Positions 1 through 5,025 of a DNA stretch of 5,025 nt are shown one piece after another. The translations under genes were made by a program, and so were the position numbers. The notes below the pieces were generated by a model. The model saw only the letters and a list, made by a program, of their open reading frames with translations. It was not told the origin of the DNA and searched no databases. Within the stretch, counting starts at the first letter, position 1, and each line of letters starts with the position of its first letter. The stretch is from Planktomarina sp. (GTDB taxonomy: Bacteria; Pseudomonadota; Alphaproteobacteria; Rhodobacterales; Rhodobacteraceae): the NCBI GenBank assembly GCA_002698165.1, contig NZVF01000014.1, positions 31,965-36,989 on the forward strand. Direction: 5' to 3'.

Positions 1-2
1 AG

Positions 3-479
3 AATTTAACAAAAATATTAATACTTCCAGGCCAGCGCGATAAAGCAATTGTTATACCAAACGGCAAGGTTATTCTTTTTGAAAATATGATTAATGCCGC
101 AGACAATCCCGAAGTGACAGCGGGCTATATTTTATCGGCCCTATCAGATTATCAAAATGAAAGACCAATACAAACACATTTGTCAAACGCAGGGGTTTTT
201 ATCTCAATTAGCCTTATTATGTCTAATCAGCTCTCAGAGGTCCAAATTAACAAACTAGCCAAAAACGCATTATCTCACTATCCAAAGTCAGCGTCTAATA
301 CAACTCTCTTAAAAAGCTTTAACGAAGCGCAAGTAAGTATTTCTCCTTTTGCAAAATTAAAAAAGAGTAACGTTTCTAATAATTTAATAATTAATGATCC
401 TTATCCTACTAAATCACCAAGTTTAATTCTTCCAGATGGTGCATGGCTTGGACTAAAGTCTATTTGTTCAGAAATGTAG
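3..479 (+). CDS. Hypothetical protein, 3' part only; degenerate M48 peptidase-like
   Basis: The reading frame is open from the left edge (first whole codon at 3) to a TAG at 477-479, so this is the last 158 residues of a longer protein. The first internal ATG is at 87, but the sense codons before it encode conserved-looking sequence, so 87 is unlikely to be the true start. Residues 16-44 of the visible part (pattern IPNGKVILFENMI, then NPEVTAGYIL) resemble the segment of M48 zinc peptidases that leads into the HExxH helix. Where HExxH should be, the sequence reads SALSD, so the two His and the Glu are absent and peptidase activity is not expected. The rest is a mixed helical segment with no membrane span, ending in a DGAWLGLKSIC motif. 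That ending resembles a hypothetical protein I recall from Rhodobacterales; this is memory, not a search. It converges on upp with 6 bases between stops. Function is unknown. Confidence 0.72.
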   Translation, partial: NLTKILILPGQRDKAIVIPNGKVILFENMINAADNPEVTAGYILSALSDYQNERPIQTHLSNAGVFISISLIMSNQLSEVQINKLAKNALSHYPKSASNTTLLKSFNEAQVSISPFAKLKKSNVSNNLIINDPYPTKSPSLILPDGAWLGLKSICSEM

Positions 480-485
480 CTTTGT
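480..485. other. Six-base convergent stop-to-stop junction without visible terminator
   Basis: The plus-strand gene stops at 479 and the minus-strand upp stop codon occupies 488-486, leaving six bases between them. No GC-rich hairpin followed by a T run is visible within about 100 bases on either side and on either strand. The only local dyad is at 489-500 (TTTGG/CCAAA with a 2-base centre), inside the upp 3' end. It is too short and AT-rich to be a convincing terminator. Transcripts from both sides probably run into each other's coding region, or end by Rho or at sites I cannot recognise. Confidence 0.6.
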
Positions 486-1112
486 TTATTTGGTTCCAAA
501 CATACGATCACCAGCATCTCCAAGACCCGGCAGAATATAACCAATTTCGCTAAGCTTTTCATCAATAGCAGCCGTCACAATATCTACATCTGGATGTGCT
601 TCTTTCATTCTGGCCACCCCTTCAGGAGCAGCAAGCAAACATAAAAACTTGATATTTCGCGCTCCAGCATTTTTTAGAAGATCAATTGCAGCTACGCTTG
701 AATTTCCAGTAGCCAGCATTGGATCAACAGCAATTACTACACGATCCTCCATCCCATCTGGAACTTTAAAATAATACTGAACAGGCTGTAATGTTTTTTC
801 ATCCCGGTATAAACCTACAAAACCTACCCTCGCTGATGGTATCAATTCAAGAACTCCATCCAAAAGTCCATTCCCAGCTCTCAAGATTGATACAAGGGCA
901 AGTTTCTTACCAGCCAGGACTGGTGCCTCCATCGAAGTCATTGGTGTTTGAATAGGCTTACTTTCAAGTGGCAAATCCCGGGTCACTTCGTAAGCAATCA
1001 AATGACTTATCTCACGCAGTAGTTGTCTGAACTGATTTGTTGGAGTGGATTTATCTCTCATTAGAGTCAGTTTGTGCTGTACGAGCGGGTGATCGACTAC
1101 AGTAAGGGTCAT
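486..1112 (-). CDS. upp: Uracil phosphoribosyltransferase
   Basis: This enzyme converts uracil plus PRPP to UMP and pyrophosphate in the cytoplasm, the last step of uracil salvage. The 208-residue length equals that of E. coli Upp and the protein aligns along its whole length from memory. Visible motifs are HPLVQHKL near the N-terminus (8-15), [11 protein letters not shown] (76-86), the PRPP-binding loop VDPMLATG (129-136), AAPEG, HPDVDI, and the uracil-binding C-terminal stretch [15 protein letters not shown] (192-206). The Asn after the PRPP loop (ATGNSS, rather than the E. coli ATGGS) is, as I recall, usual in alphaproteobacteria. The ATG at 1112 overlaps the add stop by four bases (ATGA). 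A weak GGAAG at 1121-1117 precedes it, so translation is probably coupled to add. It is the last gene of the operon and takes up the uracil that DeoA releases. The call is secure. Confidence 0.97.
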   Translation of the reverse strand: MTLTVVDHPLVQHKLTLMRDKSTPTNQFRQLLREISHLIAYEVTRDLPLESKPIQTPMTSMEAPVLAGKKLALVSILRAGNGLLDGVLELIPSARVGFVGLYRDEKTLQPVQYYFKVPDGMEDRVVIAVDPMLATGNSSVAAIDLLKNAGARNIKFLCLLAAPEGVARMKEAHPDVDIVTAAIDEKLSEIGYILPGLGDAGDRMFGTK

Positions 1113-2080
1113 GAGGCTTCCAATCTTTTTGTAATAATTTCTTTTGTGGCCACATCACAAAATGCAACATCCAATGCGGTCTTGTTCAAGAGCTTGAAAT
1201 CTTCAATACCCCAGCCAAATGCATATTCCAACTCCTCAAATTCACGTGTCATTGTGGTATTAAAAAAAGGAGGGTCATCAGTACTTACGGTCACTTTAAC
1301 CCCAGCATCGCGCAATCTTTGAATAGGGTGGTCTCTCCAACTTGGATATACCCCAAGCGCCACATTTGAGCCTGGATTGACCTCAAGCGCAATTTCCATT
1401 TCAGCAAGATATTCGACTAATTCCTTATCATTGATAGAATGAACTCCATGACCAATGCGTTCTACCCTCAGATCTTTTAACGTCTCCCATACAGACTCTG
1501 CACCGCACCATTCACCAGCATGGCTGGTCAGTCGTAAACCTGCCTCGCGAGCCATATCAAAAGCATAAGAAAAATCTTTGGCATTCCCAACATTTTCAGC
1601 ACCAGCCATTCCAAATCCAACCACCCAATCTCCAGCGGTTTCAGCAGCGCATAGCGCGGCTCCACGTGCTATTTCAGGACCAAGATGGCGGATACAAGTT
1701 ACAATTCCTTTTAGAGTGACACCCTCAACATGTGCTTCTTGCATAGCCATTAAGTATTCACGCCAAGCTCCCAGATCGCGGCCCCCACAAAAATCAGGAG
1801 ATATAAAAGTCTCAGCATAAACTACATTGTGTTCTGCAAGATTTTCTAAAACTGATTGCATAAGCCGTTTAAAATCTTCTGGGCTTTTTAGGGCCTGTGT
1901 CGCAATTTCATAAATATCCAAAAATGCATTAAACCCATCAAACTTATACGCACCATTTTCATCAAAAATGCTGCTTATATTTATTGATTTTTCTGATGCT
2001 AATTGACGTATGAATGCAGGATCAGCCGCCCCCTCAAGGTGCAAGTGTAATTCAACCTTTGGAAAAAGTTTCCAGTTCAT
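1109..2080 (-). CDS. add: Adenosine deaminase family protein (adenosine or adenine deaminase)
   Basis: This is a zinc-dependent TIM-barrel aminohydrolase of the adenosine/AMP deaminase family, 323 residues. All metal and catalytic positions are present: H12 and H14 in HLHLEG, H187 and E190 in HAGEW, H211 in IGHGV, and D268/D269 in STDDP. The spacing from H187 to E190, H211 and D268 (3, 24, 81) is the same as in mouse ADA as I remember its numbering. Classical adenosine deaminases have HxHLDG, whose Asp contacts the ribose 5'-OH. Here the motif is HLHLEG, as in adenine deaminases and some other subgroups, so the substrate is not settled. The usual nucleoside-salvage product would be inosine. 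The canonical CPxSN motif reads NPGSN (235-239). The start at 2080 overlaps the deoB stop by four bases (ATGA) and has the best Shine-Dalgarno of the operon. Family membership is certain; specificity for adenosine is moderately likely, from context and common annotation. Confidence 0.9.
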   Translation of the reverse strand: MNWKLFPKVELHLHLEGAADPAFIRQLASEKSINISSIFDENGAYKFDGFNAFLDIYEIATQALKSPEDFKRLMQSVLENLAEHNVVYAETFISPDFCGGRDLGAWREYLMAMQEAHVEGVTLKGIVTCIRHLGPEIARGAALCAAETAGDWVVGFGMAGAENVGNAKDFSYAFDMAREAGLRLTSHAGEWCGAESVWETLKDLRVERIGHGVHSINDKELVEYLAEMEIALEVNPGSNVALGVYPSWRDHPIQRLRDAGVKVTVSTDDPPFFNTTMTREFEELEYAFGWGIEDFKLLNKTALDVAFCDVATKEIITKRLEAS

Positions 2081-3261
2081 AAAAAACTCCTACCAGCGCC
2101 TCTCGAGCTAAGCCCCAGATGCGCTGCTACGCTAGCGGCTACATCTTGGAACTGTATACTCCCAATAGCTCCCACCTGTTCCTCAAACTTTCTATGTTGG
2201 ATCAAAACAGGAACCTGTTCACGCGTATGATCAGAACCTGGCCAAGTTGGATCATTACCGTGATCCGCCGTAAAAATAATCAAATCATCAGGGCGGGCCT
2301 TCATTAAAATAGTACCAATTTTATAATCAAACCACTCTAGTGCTTTAGCATAGCCTTCAGGATCACGTCGATGTCCGTACAAACTGTCAAACTCAACAAA
2401 GTTTGCAAAAGTAAGACTGCCCTCCTGCGCATTATGCATACGATCCTTCAAGTATTTCATGAGTTGCTGATCGCTACCTTTCTGACACGAGGTAATCCCA
2501 CGCATCGAAAAGATGTCCCCAATTTTTCCAATTCCATAAACAATTCCCCCAGCCTCAATAACCCAATCACACAGTGTTGCCGAAGGTGGATCAATGGCAA
2601 AATCCTTACGATTTAAAGTTCGCTGAAAACCTTTATCAGCGTCGCCAATAAATGGACGTGCTATCACACGTCCCACTTTCATTTTGTGCAAAATAGGCGC
2701 CATTTCCAAACATAATTCATAAAGGCGCTGCAGCCCAAACGTCTCTTCGTGAGCAGCAATTTGAAAAACACTGTCCACGGATGTATAGCAAATTGGAAAA
2801 CCAGTTTCCAAATGTTGTCTTGCATAAGCATCAATCACGGCAATACCGGAAGCGTGACAATTAGCTAAACTTCCTCCTGCAAACTCATCCACAAAACTAA
2901 TAATTTCACTAGGAAAAGCGGGGTTACTATCTGGAAAATAATGCCAGTCCCACGGGACTGGAACTCCTGCAAGTTCCCAATGGCCTGATGGCGTATCTTT
3001 ACCTTTAGATATTTCACGCGCCACTGCCCATCCACCCACTTTCGGCTCCAACCAAGGCGAATTTATGCCACTCGAATGCTCCAAAGCCGATCCCAAACCA
3101 AGCCCCGCTAAATTTGGCATATGAAGAGAACCGTTACGCATTTTTAATATATGACCCAAAGTATTAGCGCCACGATCTCCAAAAATCCCTGCGTCGGGCG
3201 CTCCACCGCATCCAAAAGAATCCAGCACAATTAAAAAAGCACGGCTCAATCGGACATCCAT
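2077..3261 (-). CDS. deoB: Phosphopentomutase
   Basis: DeoB interconverts (deoxy)ribose 1-phosphate and 5-phosphate, linking nucleoside breakdown to the pentose phosphate and deoxyribose aldolase routes. It is a cytoplasmic, two-Mn enzyme of the alkaline phosphatase superfamily. The 394 residues compare with about 407 in E. coli. Visible are D14 in VLDSFG, the phosphorylatable T90 in KDTPSGHWEL, D292 and H297 in EFDSLYGHRRD, D333/H334 in TADHGND, and H345 in SDHT. The spacings D292-H297 (5) and D333-H345 (12) match the metal ligands of the Bacillus cereus enzyme as I recall them. The cap domain lies roughly between residues 100 and 220. The ATG at 3261 gives a 16-base overlap with deoA and no Shine-Dalgarno. 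A TTG at 3249 would give MSRAFLIV, a 4-base TTGA overlap with the deoA stop and an upstream GGA, and could be the true start. At the 3' end it overlaps add by ATGA. Function is secure; the start is uncertain by four codons. Confidence 0.96.
   Translation of the reverse strand: MDVRLSRAFLIVLDSFGCGGAPDAGIFGDRGANTLGHILKMRNGSLHMPNLAGLGLGSALEHSSGINSPWLEPKVGGWAVAREISKGKDTPSGHWELAGVPVPWDWHYFPDSNPAFPSEIISFVDEFAGGSLANCHASGIAVIDAYARQHLETGFPICYTSVDSVFQIAAHEETFGLQRLYELCLEMAPILHKMKVGRVIARPFIGDADKGFQRTLNRKDFAIDPPSATLCDWVIEAGGIVYGIGKIGDIFSMRGITSCQKGSDQQLMKYLKDRMHNAQEGSLTFANFVEFDSLYGHRRDPEGYAKALEWFDYKIGTILMKARPDDLIIFTADHGNDPTWPGSDHTREQVPVLIQHRKFEEQVGAIGSIQFQDVAASVAAHLGLSSRGAGRSFL
2087..2092 (-). promoter_or_regulatory. 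Strong Shine-Dalgarno site for add
   Basis: On the minus strand TAGGAG lies six T residues upstream of the add ATG at 2080. It sits inside the last codons of deoB (encoding G-R-S). It supports the chosen add start and suggests add is initiated independently as well as by coupling. The other genes of the operon have only weak purine-rich stretches. Confidence 0.75.
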
Positions 3262-4547
3262 TCAACAATCAGAGGTGGTATTTCAGGTGACTTTTTACCC
3301 ATTAAAATTGCTTTTTGAACGGATTTTTCTACATGAGCAGCTATATGAGAATCATGGCAATGCACCAGAGCCATACGTTGGCCTTGTTGTAATTTTTGTC
3401 CAATTGATGAAATTTCAGAGAGCCCAACAGAGTAATCAATTTGGTCATCCTCACGCTGTCTTCCACCGCCAATTTCAACCACTATTTCACCTAACGCGGT
3501 TCCATCCATTGACTGAATATATCCATCTACTGGTGCTAAAATTTCAAAAGCTGGCGCGATATTCAGATAATCATCCCAACGTTCAACAAAATTCTTCGGC
3601 CCACCCTGGGCTGAAATCATTTGACCAAATTTCGTTTTAGCTCGGCCATCCTCAAGACATTTTAATAACTCGTCACGGGCTCCCTGTTCAGTATAAAACG
3701 CATTAGCCTGCACCAACAGCTTTTCGCCAAGCGCTACAGCAACTTCGATTATGGGCCCAGATTTACTATCAAAGGAGCGCATCACATCAGCGATCTCTAC
3801 CGCATTACCAACACTAGGTAGTAACGGTTGGCTCATGTCAGTGATAACGGCACTTGTTGGACATCCAGCCCCATTTGCTGTCGCAACTAAAGACTTTGCC
3901 AATGCCCGACATTCATCTAGATCTTGCATGACAGCACCAGAACCAGTTTTCACATCAAGAACTAAGGCTTGCAAACCAGCAGCCAACTTCTTTGCCAAAA
4001 TAGACGACGTAATTAAATCTAAAGAACGGACTGTCCCAGTTACATCGCGCACTGCGTAGAGCCTTTGATCAGCTGGCGCAATATCTGAGTTAGGGGCGAC
4101 GATAGCACATCCAACATCTCCAACAATTTCACGAAATTGTTGTTCTGAAAACTTCGTTTTCAGACCAGGAATTGCCTCCAACTTATCTAACGTTCCACCA
4201 GTATGTCCAAGGCCCCTACCCGAAATCATTGGGACAAAAGCGCCAACACTAGCGAGCATTGGCGCTAATATCAGTGAGACCGAGTCACCAACACCGCCAG
4301 TCGAATGTTTGTCGATCACTTTACCTGGTAGATCCCACGAAAGCACTTGACCACTATCACGCATCCCTAAAGTAAGTGCTACTCGGCCAGAATCGTCTAA
4401 TCCCCTAAGGCAAACCGCCATCGCAAAAGCACCAGCTTGTGCGTCACTAACCATATCATTCCCGAGACCACTGGCAAAAGTATTAATAGCTTTTGAGGAT
4501 ATTGGTTTCCCTTCTCTCAAACACTGAATTAAGTCACGGGTATTCAT
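3246..4547 (-). CDS. deoA: Thymidine phosphorylase
   Basis: DeoA catalyses phosphorolysis of thymidine or deoxyuridine to the base plus 2-deoxyribose 1-phosphate. The 433 residues compare with 440 in E. coli. The order is a small helical N-terminal domain (about 1-65), a phosphate-binding loop KHSTGGVGDSVS (80-91), the family signature SGRGLGHTGGTLDKLE (109-124), and a central alpha/beta domain with the pyrimidine-contacting residues R167 (LYAVRDVTG), S182 and K186 (SSILAKK). These three match E. coli R171, S186 and K190 with a constant offset of four. The C-terminal PYNP domain is about residues 340-410 and contains GGGR. A broader pyrimidine-nucleoside phosphorylase that also uses uridine cannot be excluded by reading. 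The ATG at 4547 overlaps the cdd stop (ATGA), with only a weak GCGGA upstream. Its 3' end overlaps deoB. In the operon it takes the uridine-type products of Cdd and supplies DeoB with sugar phosphate and Upp with uracil. Confidence 0.95.
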   Translation of the reverse strand: MNTRDLIQCLREGKPISSKAINTFASGLGNDMVSDAQAGAFAMAVCLRGLDDSGRVALTLGMRDSGQVLSWDLPGKVIDKHSTGGVGDSVSLILAPMLASVGAFVPMISGRGLGHTGGTLDKLEAIPGLKTKFSEQQFREIVGDVGCAIVAPNSDIAPADQRLYAVRDVTGTVRSLDLITSSILAKKLAAGLQALVLDVKTGSGAVMQDLDECRALAKSLVATANGAGCPTSAVITDMSQPLLPSVGNAVEIADVMRSFDSKSGPIIEVAVALGEKLLVQANAFYTEQGARDELLKCLEDGRAKTKFGQMISAQGGPKNFVERWDDYLNIAPAFEILAPVDGYIQSMDGTALGEIVVEIGGGRQREDDQIDYSVGLSEISSIGQKLQQGQRMALVHCHDSHIAAHVEKSVQKAILMGKKSPEIPPLIVEWMSD

Positions 4548-4969
4548 TTAGAATCCGCAACTGTAATGCCAGCGTTAAGACGTTCCAAATCAAACGCACC
4601 TGGCAGAAGGTCTGCTACTTTAACAGCTTTTGTGCTTCCACCAGTAGCCACCATTGTCACCACAACATTGCCTTTGGAGAACTCTGAAATTTTTTGTCGG
4701 CAACCTCCACATGGCGAAGAAGGTTCATCACCACCAGCTACGACGACTATTTCTTGTATCTCATATTCACCAGCGACACACATCGCAGCAATGGCACCAG
4801 CTTCAGCACAGGTACCCTCAGGATATGCAACATTTTCAACATTACATCCAACAAATATTGCCCCACTAGGGGTTCTTATAGCAGCACCAACATGGAATTT
4901 AGAGTATGGAGCATGGGCCTTGTCACGCGCTAATGTAGCAGCTTTGATTAAGTCTTCGTTCATTATCAT
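4544..4969 (-). CDS. cdd: Cytidine deaminase
   Basis: This enzyme hydrolytically deaminates cytidine and deoxycytidine to uridine and deoxyuridine. At 141 residues it belongs to the short, normally homotetrameric class with three Cys zinc ligands, unlike the long dimeric E. coli enzyme. Visible residues are the zinc ligands C54 (TCAEAGAI), C87 and C90 (PCGGC), the proton-shuttling E56, and the ribose-contacting N43 and E45 in GCNVENVAYPEG. APYSKFHVGAA (20-30) is the typical N-terminal motif. Two ATGs are available, 4969 and 4963 (codons 1 and 3). Neither has a good Shine-Dalgarno; an AGAAAG lies about nine bases before 4969. The 3' end overlaps deoA by ATGA. It is the first visible gene of the operon. 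Stop codons in all three minus-strand frames by 5004 mean that no further same-strand gene overlaps it. Confidence 0.96.
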   Translation of the reverse strand: MIMNEDLIKAATLARDKAHAPYSKFHVGAAIRTPSGAIFVGCNVENVAYPEGTCAEAGAIAAMCVAGEYEIQEIVVVAGGDEPSSPCGGCRQKISEFSKGNVVVTMVATGGSTKAVKVADLLPGAFDLERLNAGITVADSK

Positions 4970-5025
4970 AACATCATACTTTCTTTTAAAACCCAGATGA
5001 ACCTCAAAATAAATTAGTTATGTTC
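4970..5025 (-). promoter_or_regulatory. Operon leader upstream of cdd; possible promoter
   Basis: This is the only non-coding sequence ahead of the operon, cut by the window edge. On the minus strand a TATGAT (4978-4973) lies 17 bases after TTCATC (5001-4996). This would be a fair -10 with a poor -35, but it sits almost on the cdd start and would make the mRNA leaderless or nearly so. The AT-rich tract TTTTAAAA (4991-4984) is another weak candidate. No convincing repressor dyad is visible. The real promoter may lie beyond 5025, and an upstream operon gene ending at or beyond about 5004 is possible. Confidence 0.25.

Noticed and set aside
87..479. The left-hand gene as a complete 130-residue protein starting at the ATG at 87
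   Set aside because: The frame stays open with plausible coding sequence back to the window edge, and the peptidase-like segment begins before this Met, so the gene is truncated by the window rather than starting here.
489..500. Short dyad TTTGGTTCCAAA as a terminator for one of the convergent genes
   Set aside because: The five-base arms with a two-base centre cannot form a proper loop, there is no T run, and the site encodes conserved C-terminal residues of Upp.
1074..1322. Plus-strand open frame of 82 codons spanning the add/upp junction
   Set aside because: It is antisense to two well-supported genes, with no Shine-Dalgarno and no family similarity that I recognise.
3275..3640. Plus-strand open frame of 121 codons opposite the deoA 3' end
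   Set aside because: It is antisense to the conserved PYNP C-terminal domain, the composition is odd and no family is recognisable, so it is a chance frame.
3751..4059. Plus-strand open frame of 102 codons opposite the centre of deoA
   Set aside because: It mirrors codon usage of deoA on the other strand and carries no motif of its own.
4566..5000. Plus-strand open frame of 144 codons opposite cdd
   Set aside because: It lies antisense to a gene with full zinc and catalytic motifs, its translation shows no recognisable family, and it has no supporting ribosome site. It is a shadow of cdd.

Overview
This window looks like ordinary chromosomal DNA of an alphaproteobacterium, most likely a low-GC marine member of the Rhodobacterales. 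The basis is the gene order cdd-deoA-deoB-add-upp, the alphaproteobacterial look of the Upp and DeoB sequences, and a neighbouring hypothetical protein whose C-terminus resembles one I remember from Rhodobacterales genomes. By eye the salvage genes are about 42% GC and the left-hand gene is lower, in the mid-30s. The lineage call is an inference from remembered sequences, not from a search.

Layout. From the left edge to 479 on the plus strand is the 3' part of a protein-coding gene whose start lies outside the window. It reads like a metallopeptidase fold (M48-like) that has lost its HExxH zinc motif. Six bases further on begins the 3' end of a five-gene minus-strand operon that fills the rest of the window. 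In transcription order it is cdd (4969-4544), deoA (4547-3246), deoB (3261-2077), add (2080-1109) and upp (1112-486). Every junction overlaps. Three are 4-base ATGA stop/start overlaps. The fourth (deoA/deoB) is 16 bases with the ATG start, or 4 bases if a TTG start at 3249 is used. The operon is therefore one transcript with translationally coupled genes. Only 56 bases of leader (4970-5025) are visible upstream of cdd.

How the genes work together. Cdd deaminates (deoxy)cytidine to (deoxy)uridine. DeoA phosphorolyses pyrimidine (deoxy)nucleosides to a free base plus (deoxy)ribose 1-phosphate. DeoB isomerises the sugar phosphate to the 5-phosphate for central metabolism. Upp recaptures uracil as UMP using PRPP. 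The add product is an ADA-family deaminase that feeds the purine side (adenosine to inosine, or possibly adenine to hypoxanthine). A purine nucleoside phosphorylase and deoC, which would complete the scheme, are not in the window.

No RNA genes, mobile elements, repeats, CRISPR or integration signs were seen, and there is no gene-free stretch above 60 bases. I found no new biological system. The points worth a second look are the degenerate peptidase-like partial gene, the substrate ambiguity of the add product, the deoB start, and the very tight convergent junction.
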